From an uncultured bacterium (GTDB taxonomy: Bacteria > Bacillota > Clostridia > Oscillospirales > Oscillospiraceae): a stretch of DNA of 48,689 nt. The stretch lies in the NCBI GenBank assembly GCA_947643715.1, contig CANRXB010000018.1:1-48689 (forward strand). The letters are read 5' to 3'. The notes under the pieces were generated by a model. That model saw only the letters and a program-made list of their open reading frames with translations. It did not search any database and was not told the origin of the DNA. The position numbers were made by a program, and so were the translations under genes. Below are positions 33,561-42,447 of this stretch, one piece after another. Within the stretch, counting starts at the first letter, position 1, and every line of letters begins with the position of its first letter.

Positions 33561-34689
33561 GCTGGCGCAGCCAGGGGCCGTCCACCAGCCAAGTGCCGTC
33601 CTCGTCCTGCTGGATGTCCAGGGCCTCGGAGGTATCCACCTCGGGAGGCCGCTCCACATAAGTGGGTTCGTACACGATCACCGGGGGCAGACTGGACAGC
33701 TCCGCCGCCGCCGCGTACATAAGCTCCCGCGTCCCCTGGTGGGTAGCGGCGGACAGCTCGAACAGGGGGCACCCTTTGGCTTCCACATGGGCCCGGAGCT
33801 TTTGGAGCAGCTCCGGATCCTCCATGACGTCCACCTTGTTGGCCGCCACCAGCATCCGCCGGGAAGCCAGCTCTGGGGACCAATGGGCCAGCTCCTCGCA
33901 GATCGCGTCGAAATCCTCCACAGGATCGCGCCCTTCCGAACCGGACACGTCCACCACGTGGATGAGCAGGCGGCAGCGGTCGATGTGCCGCAGGAAATCA
34001 TGGCCCAGGCCCGCACCCTGCGCCGCCCCCTCGATGATCCCCGGGATATCGGCCAATACGAAGGACCGGCCATCGTCCATGGGGACCACCCCCAGGTTGG
34101 GGGAGAGGGTGGTGAAATGGTAATTGGCGATCTTGGGCTGGGCCCGGGTGACCACGCTGAGCAGGGTGGACTTGCCCACGTTGGGGAAGCCCACCAGTCC
34201 CACGTCCGCCAGTAGCTTCAGCTCCAGGATCACCTCCCGGTATTGCCCGGGCAGGCCCGCCTTCGCGAACCGGGGCACCTGCCGGGTGGGGGTGGCGAAG
34301 TGCTGGTTGCCCCAGCCGCCGTTGCCGCCTTTGGCCAGGACGTGATCTTCGTCCCCGGACATGTCGCAGATGATCTCCTTCGTCTCCAGGTCCCGGACCA
34401 CCGTGCCCCGGGGGACCCGGATCACCAGATCCGCCCCATCCTTGCCGGAGCAGCGATTGCCGGAGCCGTCTTTCCCGTTCTCCGCAGTATATTTGCGCTT
34501 ATAGCGGAAGTCCATCAGGGTGGACATATGAGGGTCCACCCGCAGGATGACGCTCCCGCCGCGTCCGCCGTCGCCGCCGTCCGGGCCGCCGGCGGCTACG
34601 TATTTCTCACGGTGGAAGGCCACCGCGCCGCCTCCGCCGGTCCCTGCCCGGACGGTGATCCGGGCGGTGTCTACAAAGGATCCTGCCAT
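33406..34689 (-). CDS. obgE: GTPase Obg
   Basis: 427 aa. A glycine-rich Obg fold (about 1-158; GGPDGGDGGRGGSVILRVD, KGGNGGWGN) precedes the G domain with GFPNVGKSTLL, DIPGIIEGAAQG and ANKVDVME, then the OCT domain (about 345-427), found in Bacillota Obg. It acts in 50S assembly and stress control. The ATG at 34689 follows AAGGAGGTG. It lies downstream of rplU-prp-rpmA, flavodoxin and a GNAT, close to the common rplU-rpmA-obg order. Confidence 0.97.
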   Translation of the reverse strand: MAGSFVDTARITVRAGTGGGGAVAFHREKYVAAGGPDGGDGGRGGSVILRVDPHMSTLMDFRYKRKYTAENGKDGSGNRCSGKDGADLVIRVPRGTVVRDLETKEIICDMSGDEDHVLAKGGNGGWGNQHFATPTRQVPRFAKAGLPGQYREVILELKLLADVGLVGFPNVGKSTLLSVVTRAQPKIANYHFTTLSPNLGVVPMDDGRSFVLADIPGIIEGAAQGAGLGHDFLRHIDRCRLLIHVVDVSGSEGRDPVEDFDAICEELAHWSPELASRRMLVAANKVDVMEDPELLQKLRAHVEAKGCPLFELSAATHQGTRELMYAAAAELSSLPPVIVYEPTYVERPPEVDTSEALDIQQDEDGTWLVDGPWLRQLMANVNFSDYESRNWFERRLREAGVYQQMEALGVQDGDTVCLYNLEFEYQK

Positions 34690-34820
34690 CACCGCACCTC
34701 CTTCTTGAAAGTCCCGATCTCCATTTGTGTCTTTGTCCTGTCCCGCTGTCCGCTGGGACCCCCAGGCCGTATCATCGTCCGGCCCGGTCCGCATCCTCCA
34801 TACCGCCGAAGGACGAAGAT

Positions 34821-35315
34821 CTATCTCCTCACCATGAGGGGCGAACCATATCCGTCCTTACCGTCGTCGATGAAGCCGATCGACGACCAGAACCTGCGCG
34901 AGTCCTCCTTGGCGTAGTTGAGGGCATAGTAGAGCGCGCCGTCGGACCTGGTGTACCGCTCCAGCGCATCGAAACAGGCATGGCCCGTCCCGTTGCCTCT
35001 ATCGCTGGGAAAGACCCAAAAGTCCAAGATAAAGCATTTCCCATCCTCGCTCTGATATGTACAGTACTGTGACGCGCCGATCCGTACGCCATCTCGAATG
35101 AAATAGATCATGTGCAGCTTGTCTGGGCTGCGCTGCATGAGTCCTTTCAAATGGCCTCGGTATCCGTCGCTGGAAAAGTATCTTTTCTCCTCTTCGTCCA
35201 ATATCATCCCGTCGTCCACCAGATACTTGAACTGTATCTCCCAGAACTCGTCGATCCTTTCCACCGGGATCTCCTCGATCGTCACCTTGCCCTGTCCTTC
35301 CCTGCAACGATCCAT
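34821..35315 (-). CDS. GNAT family N-acetyltransferase
   Basis: 164 aa. A GNAT core with FILDFWVFPSDRGNGTGHAC, where the acetyl-CoA loop is R-x-x-G-x-G-like, and EDSRRFWSSIGFIDDGKDGY at the C-terminus. Substrate unknown. The ATG at 35315 follows GGAGG; longer starts reach into the flavodoxin gene. It begins 26 bp after the flavodoxin gene, on the same strand. Confidence 0.85.
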   Translation of the reverse strand: MDRCREGQGKVTIEEIPVERIDEFWEIQFKYLVDDGMILDEEEKRYFSSDGYRGHLKGLMQRSPDKLHMIYFIRDGVRIGASQYCTYQSEDGKCFILDFWVFPSDRGNGTGHACFDALERYTRSDGALYYALNYAKEDSRRFWSSIGFIDDGKDGYGSPLMVRR

Positions 35316-35341
35316 ATGAGGACCTCCGTCTATTTTAGTTA

Positions 35342-35779
35342 TCACCGGCACAGCCCCTGGAAGAAGCGCCGGGCGTTCTCCAGGTCGGTCTCGTCGGGGT
35401 GACCTTTGCCGATCCCGCCTACCAGCTTGAAGGGACCGAAGGTATCGTAGCCCTGGCATCCGAACTGTCCCACCTCAACGGCGGACTTCGCTTTCACCAC
35501 CTCTGAGATGGCTTTGGTGCTGGGCCTGCCTCCATAGGTACACAGGAAGAACACCTTTTTCCCCTCCGGCAGATTTTCCTCAGCGAATCTCAGCACGTCC
35601 CGGTGGAACTTCCAGCCATAGATGCCCGAGGCGAACCCAATCAGATCGTATCCGGTCAGATCGGCCCGGCCCTGGGCGGACGCGTCGATGAGGGTCACGT
35701 CGTTCCCCTGAGCGATGGCGTCCACCAGCTTTTTCGTGTTTCCATGATGGCTGGAATGGTAAACGATAGCGGTCTTCAT
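35342..35779 (-). CDS. Flavodoxin-like protein
   Basis: 145 aa. FMN-phosphate loop YHSSHHGNTKKLVDAI (about 6-21), then YDLIGFASGIYGWKF and KVFFLCTYGGRPS, as in flavodoxin/WrbA-type folds. An electron carrier or quinone-reductase-like role is likely. The ATG at 35779 follows AGGAGG. It lies after the rpmA terminator and is probably cotranscribed with the GNAT gene. Confidence 0.88.
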   Translation of the reverse strand: MKTAIVYHSSHHGNTKKLVDAIAQGNDVTLIDASAQGRADLTGYDLIGFASGIYGWKFHRDVLRFAEENLPEGKKVFFLCTYGGRPSTKAISEVVKAKSAVEVGQFGCQGYDTFGPFKLVGGIGKGHPDETDLENARRFFQGLCR

Positions 35780-35833
35780 CTCACCATACCTCCTGAAAGC
35801 GCCGGTCCGATCTCCCCGGCATATCGGTCTAAT

Positions 35834-35871
35834 GGAAAACAGCCGCAAACGGGAGACCGTTTGCGGCTGTT
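35834..35871 (-). terminator. Intrinsic terminator of rplU-prp-rpmA
   Basis: A perfect 15-bp stem (35857-35871 with 35838-35852) with a 4-nt loop, continuing into TTTT on the minus strand. Confidence 0.85.
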
Positions 35872-35879
35872 CGGCAAAT

Positions 35880-36164
35880 TTATTGCGCGATCTCCACGAT
35901 GGAGACCTGCTTGCGGTCCTTGCCCAAGCGCTCGAACTTCACCTTGCCATCCTTGAGGGCGAACAGGGTGTCGTCGCTGCCCTTGCCCACATTGACGCCG
36001 GGATGGATATGAGTGCCGCGCTGGCGCACCAGGATGTTGCCGGCCAGCACGAACTGACCGTCCGCCCGCTTCACGCCCAGGCGCTTGGCCTCGGAGTCAC
36101 GGCCGTTCTTGGTGGAGCCGCCGCCCTTTTTATGGGCAAAAAACTGGATGTTGAGCTTCAACAT
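35880..36164 (-). CDS. rpmA: 50S ribosomal protein L27, with Prp-cleaved extension
   Basis: 94 aa. The N-terminus [17 protein letters not shown] carries the Bacillota extension cut after Phe9 by Prp, exposing AHKKG, which reaches the peptidyl-transferase centre. Then [20 protein letters not shown], as in all L27. Third gene of rplU-prp-rpmA, followed by a terminator. Confidence 0.98.
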   Translation of the reverse strand: MLKLNIQFFAHKKGGGSTKNGRDSEAKRLGVKRADGQFVLAGNILVRQRGTHIHPGVNVGKGSDDTLFALKDGKVKFERLGKDRKQVSIVEIAQ

Positions 36165-36199
36165 AGTCGTTTCCGTCCTTTCTGTTCAAGGTCGAGGAG

Positions 36200-36544
36200 T
36201 CATTCCTCGTCATCATCGTCCAACAATACGATGAGATTCTCGGGGTATCCCTCCGCCATGGCCTGCAGGTAGACCATCATGCCCGCCAGCAGGTTCTGGC
36301 AGGTATGCTCATTGGCCTCCCCCAGTCCGGCGGGGAGTTTCAGGGAGATATGCGCGTCCCGTTCCCGGGCCTTCACCGGGGCCCCCAGGCCCAGCACCTC
36401 GTTGATGGTACACTCGGTCAGGCCCACGGCCGCAGAGACGGCGGCGCACACGATGTCGGCGCCCTCCTGCGCATATCCGCTGTGGCCCTCCACCACGAAG
36501 CCGTCCAGACGCCCGTCCGCGCTGTGGAAGGTCACGGTGGTCAT
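36200..36544 (-). CDS. prp: Ribosomal-processing cysteine protease Prp
   Basis: 114 aa. Catalytic His21 (EGHSGYA) and Cys33 (DIVCAAVS) are both present. Prp removes the first nine residues of L27. The C-terminus is an acidic tail (LLDDDDEE). It sits between rplU and rpmA as in other Bacillota, 11 bp after rplU. Confidence 0.95.
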   Translation of the reverse strand: MTTVTFHSADGRLDGFVVEGHSGYAQEGADIVCAAVSAAVGLTECTINEVLGLGAPVKARERDAHISLKLPAGLGEANEHTCQNLLAGMMVYLQAMAEGYPENLIVLLDDDDEE

Positions 36545-36555
36545 ATCCGCTCCCC

Positions 36556-36867
36556 TCAGGCGTTGACCTTGGTGATCTCCACCTTGGTGTAGGGCTGACG
36601 ATGGCCCTGACGGCGGCGGTAGTTCTTCTTGGGCTTGTACTTGAACACCAGGATCTTTTTGCCCTTTCCGTTCTTCACCACGTTGGCGGTGACGGAAGCG
36701 CCGTCCAGGTTCGGGGCCCCGAACTTGGCGTCGTCGCCGTTCAGTACGGCCAATACCTTGTCGAAGGTGACGGTCTCGCCGGCTTCCACATCCAGCTTCT
36801 CGATGTAGAGGGTATCGCCCTCTGCGACCTTGTACTGCTTGCCGCCGGTCTCGATGATCGCGTGCAT
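36556..36867 (-). CDS. rplU: 50S ribosomal protein L21
   Basis: 103 aa. [18 protein letters not shown] at the start and [19 protein letters not shown] near the C-terminus are the L21 signature. The ATG at 36867 follows AGGCAGG. First gene of the operon, with promoter at 36966-36994 and a leader of about 92 nt. Confidence 0.98.
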   Translation of the reverse strand: MHAIIETGGKQYKVAEGDTLYIEKLDVEAGETVTFDKVLAVLNGDDAKFGAPNLDGASVTANVVKNGKGKKILVFKYKPKKNYRRRQGHRQPYTKVEITKVNA

Positions 36868-36959
36868 AGCTGCACCTGCCTTTCCTTTATCACGGGCTCG
36901 CTGTCGGGGGCGGGGAGTACCCTCTTTTCTGTGGACATACCACACCCGGTCCAAGCGGC
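36868..36959 (-). promoter_or_regulatory. Leader of rplU, possible L21 leader element
   Basis: The leader (minus strand) contains GTCCACAGAAAAGAGGGTAC followed by a GC-rich tract before the ribosome site. A conserved L21 leader RNA precedes rplU in many Bacillota; I recall a CACAG-AAGAGGGT block in it. The match is from memory and unverified. Confidence 0.4.
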
Positions 36960-36965
36960 TTTGAT

Positions 36966-36994
36966 AGTATATCGATCCAATGATGGAAAGTCAA
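36966..36994 (-). promoter_or_regulatory. Sigma-A promoter of rplU-prp-rpmA
   Basis: Minus strand TTGACT (36994-36989), 17 bp, TATACT (36971-36966). The -35 box overlaps the hemZ stop codon. Confidence 0.8.
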
Positions 36995-38511
36995 GTGTTT
37001 CTCTCCACTTTCTCAGCTTTTTCCCCTTTTCGCATCGATCTTGCCTGGATATCCACGGCGGTCCGTTTCCCGGCGGCGACCTTGTCCCATCCCTCCAGGT
37101 ACTCCCTGGCGTATTTCGGGTTGGCCAGCCGGACGATCTTCCCCGTGTCCGGGTCCACCAGCTTGGTGATCCCTCCCGCCCCCAGGGACAGCACGCTTTG
37201 CAGCTCCTCCATCATGATCACGTTATAGGCGCATACCGTGCCCGGTTTGGCCCAGCCAACGTTCTCGAAGGAGCCGGACATATATTTCTGCCGGTAGAGG
37301 TAATAGGGTCCATATCCGGCCCCCCGCAGGCGTCCTCCGGCCAGCTCCAGCATGGCGGACACCTCTTCCGGAGCACACAGCGCTCCCCCCTCCTCGGTGA
37401 GCCTGGATCCCTTCTTCAATGCCAGGGTATGGACGGTGATATTGGCCGGATCCATGGCCAGCACCCGCTCCAGGGTCCGCCGGAAGCCCTCCGGCGTGTC
37501 GGTGGGCAGCCCCGCGATGAGGTCCATATTGACCAGGCCCCCGAACCAGCGGTCCGCCAGCTCCATGGCCTGTTCGATCTGGGCGGCGGTGTGGGCGCGC
37601 CCCATGGTTCGAAGGACGCTGTCCTCCATAGTCTGGGGGTTGATGGAGATGCGGTGGACCCGGTGGGCCTTGAGCGCCTCCAGCTTCTCCCGGGTGATGG
37701 TATCGGGCCGCCCCGCCTCCACGGTGGTCTCCACGCAGCGATCCATGGGCAGGTGCTCTTCCATGGCGGACAGCACCCGGTCCAATCCTTCCGCCGGCAG
37801 GGTAGTGGGCGTGCCGCCCCCCATGTAGGCGGTGGAGATATGCCATCCCCGCTCCCGCAGAAGCGCTCCCGCCACTTGGATCTCCCGGCACAGCGCCTCC
37901 ACATAGGGCCCTATCAGAGCGGCCGATCCCTTCACGTCCGAGGAGATGAAGGAGCAGTAGGCGCACCGGGTGGGGCAGAACGGCACGCCGAGATAAAGGG
38001 AAAGGCTGTCCCTCGTCAGGCCCTGGCGCACCCTCAGCGCCGTCTCGGCGCAGTCCATGGCCAGCTCGGCCCGGTCCCTGCTGACGCGGTATACCTGGAT
38101 GAGCTGTTCCTTCGCCTCCTCCCGGCTGGCGCCGGAAGCCATGCGGCGGGTGGGCAGCTTCACCGGACGCACTCCGGTGAGCGCACCCCAGGGGGGCTCA
38201 TGCCCCAGCGCCGCCACCCCCGCGTCATAAAACGCCAGCCGGAGAATGCGCTGGCGCACCCGGTCGTCGGCCAGACCGCCGGTGAGTTCGGAAGCGTCCG
38301 CTTTACGCCGGCTGGTATGGACCTTCCCCTCCCACCACAGGACGGCCTGGGCCGTGAGCTCCCGGTCATCCTCCTCCAAGGACAGCAGCAGGGAGGGAGA
38401 GCTGCCGTCCGGCTCCCCCTCCGGATATCCCGGCCTCTGGCCGGGGAACAGGGTGAGCAGCATCTGCTCCACGGCATAGCGATAGTCGTGCCCCCGCAGA
38501 TAGAGCTCCAT
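36991..38511 (-). CDS. hemZ: Coproporphyrinogen dehydrogenase HemZ-like radical SAM protein
   Basis: 506 aa. A roughly 165-aa N-terminal domain precedes the radical SAM core with CPTRCAYCSF (Cys179, 183, 186), AYMGGGTPTTL, NPQTMEDSVL and NMDLIAGLPTDT, then a HemW-type C-terminal region with YYLYRQKYMSGSFEN. It resembles HemZ, an oxygen-independent coproporphyrinogen oxidase-like enzyme. No other heme genes are near, so its true substrate is uncertain. Its ATG lies 1 bp after the MBL gene stop. Confidence 0.9.
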   Translation of the reverse strand: MELYLRGHDYRYAVEQMLLTLFPGQRPGYPEGEPDGSSPSLLLSLEEDDRELTAQAVLWWEGKVHTSRRKADASELTGGLADDRVRQRILRLAFYDAGVAALGHEPPWGALTGVRPVKLPTRRMASGASREEAKEQLIQVYRVSRDRAELAMDCAETALRVRQGLTRDSLSLYLGVPFCPTRCAYCSFISSDVKGSAALIGPYVEALCREIQVAGALLRERGWHISTAYMGGGTPTTLPAEGLDRVLSAMEEHLPMDRCVETTVEAGRPDTITREKLEALKAHRVHRISINPQTMEDSVLRTMGRAHTAAQIEQAMELADRWFGGLVNMDLIAGLPTDTPEGFRRTLERVLAMDPANITVHTLALKKGSRLTEEGGALCAPEEVSAMLELAGGRLRGAGYGPYYLYRQKYMSGSFENVGWAKPGTVCAYNVIMMEELQSVLSLGAGGITKLVDPDTGKIVRLANPKYAREYLEGWDKVAAGKRTAVDIQARSMRKGEKAEKVERNT

Positions 38512-38512
38512 C

Positions 38513-39145
38513 TCAGCGGTCCATGGCGGCGCGCAGACACTGGTTGGTCCTGCGCTCCCGCTCCAGCGTGGTCTGTCCCTCATGTCCCGGCAGCACCCGG
38601 TAGTCCCCATCCAGCTCTCCCAGCCGTTTCAGGGAGCTCATCATGGCCCTTTCGTCCCCGCCGTCGAAATCCACGCGGCCCATGGAACCGGCGAACAGAG
38701 TGTCCCCGGTGAACAGCACGTCCCCCGCACGCAGGGTCACGGAGCCGGGGGTGTGGCCTGGGGTCTCCAGGACCTCCACATCGACGCCGGCCACCTCCAC
38801 CACGTCTCCCTCCTCATAGGACGTGACGTCCCCGAAGGAGCTGACGGTGGGGAAGCTCTGGCCGAACATGGACACGGTGTCCTCCCCTTGGTGGATGTCC
38901 GCAGGGTGGCAGTAGACAGGCAGGTCCGGCCACTCCTCCCTCAGCCCGGGTATGCCCAGGATGTGGTCGAAATGGCTGTGGGTAAGCAGCACCGCCTCCG
39001 CCTCCAGCCCGTTCTGGATGAGCCACACGGCCACTTGCTCCCCCTGGTCGCCGGGATCCACGATCCCACATCGATGACCGCCGTCCTTCCGGAAGATATA
39101 GCAGTTGGTGCCGATCTGCCCCAGGCGCAGTATACTGATCTCCAT
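38513..39145 (-). CDS. Metallo-beta-lactamase-fold hydrolase, glyoxalase II-like
   Basis: 210 aa. Zinc motif HSHFDHI, then ETPGHTPGSV, GDTLFAGSMGRVD and LPGHEGQTT, the pattern of small hydroxyacylglutathione-hydrolase-like proteins of Bacillota. The ATG at 39145 is 6 bp from GAGGTG and is preferred over ATG 39148 and GTG 39154. It forms an operon with hemZ. Confidence 0.9.
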   Translation of the reverse strand: MEISILRLGQIGTNCYIFRKDGGHRCGIVDPGDQGEQVAVWLIQNGLEAEAVLLTHSHFDHILGIPGLREEWPDLPVYCHPADIHQGEDTVSMFGQSFPTVSSFGDVTSYEEGDVVEVAGVDVEVLETPGHTPGSVTLRAGDVLFTGDTLFAGSMGRVDFDGGDERAMMSSLKRLGELDGDYRVLPGHEGQTTLERERRTNQCLRAAMDR

Positions 39146-39228
39146 CATGATCACCTCGAAACGATTTTTTCATCCGACAGGATATGCAGACGAAGGGTCC
39201 GGCCACGTCCGTATCCTGCCTTAGAGAA

Positions 39229-39253
39229 CAGCCCGCCGTGACACGGCGGGCTG
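39229..39253 (-). terminator. Terminator-like hairpin after khpB
   Basis: An 11-bp stem ACAGCCCGCCG/CGGCGGGCTGT with a short loop; TTCTCT follows on the minus strand. It marks the end of the rpmH-rnpA-yidD-yidC-khpB operon. Confidence 0.6.
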
Positions 39254-39263
39254 TGGGGGTCTC

Positions 39264-40088
39264 TCACATCTTGTTGGGATCATAGGTGACCACCGTGCGG
39301 CGGTTGGGCTCCGCGCCGGTGGAGAAGGTGGACACGCCGGGATGATCCTGGAGCGCGGTGTGGATCACATGGCGCTCATAGGCGTTCATGGCCTCCAGGG
39401 TGATGTTCCGGCGGTATTTCACCACCTTGCTCGCCGTCTTGCGGGCGAGGCGGCTGAGCGACTCCTCCCGGCGGGCACGATAGCCCTCGGCATCCACATG
39501 GATGCGTACCCGGTGGCTGCGGCCCCGGTTGACGGCGTAGCCGGTGAGCTGCTGGATGGCGTCCAGCGTCTCGCCCCGATGACCGATGAGGGCGCCCATC
39601 TCCTCCCCCTCCAGGACCACTTGATAGGTATCGCCCTCCCGGCGCACCACCGGGACGGCTTCCACGCCCATATGCCGAAACAGTCCGGTCTGGAACTCCA
39701 CGATGGCGGCAGCCACGTCGTCGTCCACCGGCTCGCCCTTGGGGGCGGGGACGGGCTGGACCGGTGCAGCCTTGGGAACGGGCTGGGGCTGGGGCCTGGT
39801 CTGCGCTTTGGGAGCGGGGCGCTGCACATGGGGCTCCGGCCGGGCATATCCAGGGGCGGGGCGTTCCTCCGCCGCGGGAGGAGCGGGAACAGGCGCGGGG
39901 GCAAGCTCATCGGGGACCTCATAGGTGAGCTTCACCTTGGCCGGTACGGAGCCGATGCCCAAAAAGCCGGTCTTACCACGTTCTAGGATCTCCACAGACA
40001 CATCGTCACGGTCCATCCCAAGCTGGGCCAGACCCTTGGCGATGGCCTCGTCTTCCGTCTTAGCGGTGACTTCGATATGTTTCAGCAC
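39264..40088 (-). CDS. khpB: RNA-binding protein KhpB (Jag/EloR)
   Basis: 274 aa. A Jag_N domain (about 1-53; GKTGFLGIGSVPAKV), a Pro-rich linker (55-120), a KH domain with LIGHRGETLDAIQQLTGYAV (about 167-186), and an R3H domain (MNAYERHVIHTALQDHPGV). With KhpA it regulates RNAs for cell elongation. It follows yidC, as in most Bacillota. Note the linker's many PxP repeats. Confidence 0.95.
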   Translation of the reverse strand: MLKHIEVTAKTEDEAIAKGLAQLGMDRDDVSVEILERGKTGFLGIGSVPAKVKLTYEVPDELAPAPVPAPPAAEERPAPGYARPEPHVQRPAPKAQTRPQPQPVPKAAPVQPVPAPKGEPVDDDVAAAIVEFQTGLFRHMGVEAVPVVRREGDTYQVVLEGEEMGALIGHRGETLDAIQQLTGYAVNRGRSHRVRIHVDAEGYRARREESLSRLARKTASKVVKYRRNITLEAMNAYERHVIHTALQDHPGVSTFSTGAEPNRRTVVTYDPNKM

Positions 40089-40129
40089 GAAACTGCACTC
40101 CTTTGTCTGGTGTTAGGTGATAGTTCAGA

Positions 40130-41434
40130 TCACTGTTCCTCTTCGTCCTCGGCGTAGGCCTCTTCATAGCCGTCGTCGGGGGCGGCGGGCTCTTCAGGCT
40201 TCTTCATCTCCGGCTGGACCGCTGGCTCCTGGCCGGGCAGGGCCTCGGGCCGCTGCGCCTCTTCGGCGGACGGACCGTCCTCAGGCTCGTCCTTGGCGGG
40301 CCCGTCCGGATCGTGATACGGGGTGACGGGATAACGACTGGGATCGTAGGCGCGGCCACGGGCATAGGCCCGCAGTCCCTCCCGGCTGGCGGAAAGGTCC
40401 ACGCCCTTCTCTTTGTTCTTGTTCTTCTGCTGCTTTCGGGGGTCCTTGCCTGCGGCGATAGCGGCGGCCTTCTTCTCTGCGGCGATGCGGCGGCGCTCCT
40501 TCTCGGCCTCCTTGGCCTTGGCGGCCTGCTCAGCCATCTCCTTTTGCGCTGCCTCGTAATCCTTGCGCAGCAGCCCGCCGCAGATGACCTCCTGCACCAT
40601 GCCCAGCAGGGAGTTGGCGATCCAGTAGATACACAGGCCGGCAGGCATGGTGAACCCGATCCACAAGGAGAGCACCGGGCTGAGCAGCATCATGGACCAG
40701 TTCATCTTGGGGGCCTGCTGGTCCCTGTTCATCTGGTTGGTCTTTTGGGTGACGAACATGGTGACCAGAGACAGCAGGGCGGAGACGATGGGCAGCAGGA
40801 ACAGCCCCACAGAGTCCCAGGAGATGCCGTCGGCCCAAAAGTCCAGCTTGGGGATCAGGGACAGGTCGATGCCAAAGAAGTCGAAATTGACCACGAACAT
40901 GCTGGTGGCCGCGATCCCCGTGGCGGTGACGGCGCTCTTGGCGGCCTCCAGATTGCCCGAGTTCATCATGGAGGCCAGCATCAGCTCGTTGTAACCGCTG
41001 GCGGTGAACTCGCCGCCCTGCTTCGCGGCCCAGCCCACGGCCTTGGCCACCTCTCTCACGGCGTCCTCAGTGAGCCACATCATGTACTTCAGCGGACGGC
41101 GGATGATGGCGTACAGAGGATACAGCACGGCGATGGGGATGAGCTGCCAGCCGCAGCCCCCCATGGGGTTGACGTTGTTCTCGGCGTAGAAGCGCTGGAC
41201 CTCCTGGTTGTACCGCTCCTTGTCGTTGCCGCAGCGCTTCTGGATCTCCTGGAGCTGACCGTTCATCACGTTCATCTTGATCGCGCTCTTCTTCCCCTTC
41301 AGGTTCAGGGGGAACAGGACGATCTTCACCACCACCGTGAACAGGAACAGAGCGATGCCATAGCTGTCGAACACCTGGCAGAACAGCTTGAGCAGCCAGC
41401 TGAACGGCGTCATGAGTATTTGCCAAATATCCAT
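40130..41434 (-). CDS. yidC: Membrane protein insertase YidC/Oxa1
   Basis: 434 aa. The conserved region comprises about five membrane segments: LFLFTVVVKIVLFPLNLKGK with the functional Lys/Arg groove, MGGCGWQLIPIAVLYPLYAI, and C-terminal segments with PVLSLWIGFTMPAGLCIYWI. The roughly 150-aa tail is charged and Glu/Ala/Lys/Arg-rich (residues 300-434), longer than in Bacillus, and probably contacts ribosomes. No lipobox Cys is visible at the N-terminus. Confidence 0.96.
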   Translation of the reverse strand: MDIWQILMTPFSWLLKLFCQVFDSYGIALFLFTVVVKIVLFPLNLKGKKSAIKMNVMNGQLQEIQKRCGNDKERYNQEVQRFYAENNVNPMGGCGWQLIPIAVLYPLYAIIRRPLKYMMWLTEDAVREVAKAVGWAAKQGGEFTASGYNELMLASMMNSGNLEAAKSAVTATGIAATSMFVVNFDFFGIDLSLIPKLDFWADGISWDSVGLFLLPIVSALLSLVTMFVTQKTNQMNRDQQAPKMNWSMMLLSPVLSLWIGFTMPAGLCIYWIANSLLGMVQEVICGGLLRKDYEAAQKEMAEQAAKAKEAEKERRRIAAEKKAAAIAAGKDPRKQQKNKNKEKGVDLSASREGLRAYARGRAYDPSRYPVTPYHDPDGPAKDEPEDGPSAEEAQRPEALPGQEPAVQPEMKKPEEPAAPDDGYEEAYAEDEEEQ

Positions 41435-41447
41435 GTTTGGCCTCCTA

Positions 41448-41684
41448 CTATCTTCGGATTTTCTTTTTTGGGACAGGGTCGTAGATGAAGGTCTTTTCCC
41501 TGTGGAAAGGATGGCACCGCAAGATCCGCCACAGGGCCAGCGCCCCGCCCTTCAGCGCGCCGTGGACCTCCACCGCCTCCAGGGCGTAGGTGGAACAGGT
41601 GGGGATGAAGCGGCAGCACGGGTCCCGGAAGGGCGATATGTCCCGCCTGTACCAGCGGATCAGGGCCAGCAGCAGGCTCTTCAT
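41448..41684 (-). CDS. yidD: Membrane protein insertion efficiency factor YidD
   Basis: 78 aa. Contains YRRDISPFRDPCCRFIPTCS and YALEAVEVHGALKG, then ILRCHPF, the YidD signature. It aids YidC. Its start overlaps the rnpA stop by 4 bp (ATGA). Confidence 0.96.
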   Translation of the reverse strand: MKSLLLALIRWYRRDISPFRDPCCRFIPTCSTYALEAVEVHGALKGGALALWRILRCHPFHREKTFIYDPVPKKKIRR

Positions 41685-42031
41685 CCCGCCTCGCCCTTCT
41701 TCAGCAGGCCCAGCTTGGCCGACAGGCGCAGGAAGGACTCCTCCAACTGCCGGTACCGGCTGGAGGCCGCCCGGACCCGAGCCACCACCACCACGTCCGC
41801 CCCGGAGATGAGCTTGTCCTCATTGAGCCGGTAGATCTCCCGCAGGCGGCGGCGCACCCGGTTGCGCACCACCGCATGGCCTACCTTGGTGGACACCGTG
41901 AGGCCCAGCCGGTTGTCTTTTCGCCCGTTGCGCCGGACGTAGAGGGCGAGCCGGCTGTCTGCGGCCGTCTTCCCCCGGTGATAGGCCCGACGGAACAGGT
42001 GGTTCTGTTTGAGCGGCGCGGTCTTTTCCAT
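41681..42031 (-). CDS. rnpA: Ribonuclease P protein component
   Basis: 116 aa. GLTVSTKVGHAVVRNRVRRR and LREIYRLNEDKL form the RNR motif and following helix that bind pre-tRNA leader and P RNA. It processes tRNA 5' ends with the RNA subunit, which is not in the window. Standard place after rpmH. Confidence 0.97.
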   Translation of the reverse strand: MEKTAPLKQNHLFRRAYHRGKTAADSRLALYVRRNGRKDNRLGLTVSTKVGHAVVRNRVRRRLREIYRLNEDKLISGADVVVVARVRAASSRYRQLEESFLRLSAKLGLLKKGEAG

Positions 42032-42120
42032 GATGGCCTCCCTGGGCCGCGAGGATCGGAGGGACGCGGCCTTCGTGCCCTAAAAGGGCGTTTTCACAGC
42101 TTTTCCGGGAAACGGACACA

Positions 42121-42147
42121 GGGGCGAGGGAAAAACTCCCGCGCCCC
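42121..42147 (-). other. Hairpin between rpmH and rnpA
   Basis: On the minus strand GGGGCGCGGGA pairs with TCCCTCGCGCCCC around TTTT. No T-run follows, so it may be an RNA processing or stability element adjusting L34 versus RnpA levels. Confidence 0.45.
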
Positions 42148-42178
42148 GGTCTTATCGTTTATCCCCATGTGTGCGCCA

Positions 42179-42313
42179 TCAGTGGCTCAGGCGGGCGCGG
42201 CCCTTAGCGCGGCGGCGGGCCAGGACCTTGCGGCCGTTGCTGGTAGCCATGCGCTTGCGGAAGCCATGGACCTTGGAACGCTGACGCTTCTTGGGCTGAT
42301 AGGTACGAACCAT
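42179..42313 (-). CDS. rpmH: 50S ribosomal protein L34
   Basis: 44 aa, standard: [20 protein letters not shown], then [19 protein letters not shown] precedes the ATG. First gene of the leftward operon divergent from dnaA. Confidence 0.98.
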   Translation of the reverse strand: MVRTYQPKKRQRSKVHGFRKRMATSNGRKVLARRRAKGRARLSH

Positions 42314-42418
42314 GCGGGAACACCTCCTGTACAGTATGGCCGGCCGCTGGGCAGCCGCCCTCCACGACGCCTGGAAAGGCGCGTTCGACGATCTTTCGTG
42401 CATGATAGCATGTGAACG

Positions 42419-42447
42419 ATTATACCTTGATCTCCCCGCCCTGTCAA
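42419..42447 (-). promoter_or_regulatory. Strong sigma-A promoter of rpmH
   Basis: Minus strand TTGACA (42447-42442), 17 bp, TATAAT (42424-42419): both boxes match consensus exactly. Confidence 0.92.

Noticed and set aside
36601-38712. Rightward open frame of 703 codons opposite rplU and hemZ
   Set aside because: Antisense shadow of rplU and the radical SAM gene; no recognisable domain.
42032-42178. Intrinsic terminator between rpmH and rnpA
   Set aside because: The GGGGCGCGGGA hairpin is not followed by a T-run on the minus strand, and rnpA is normally cotranscribed with rpmH.
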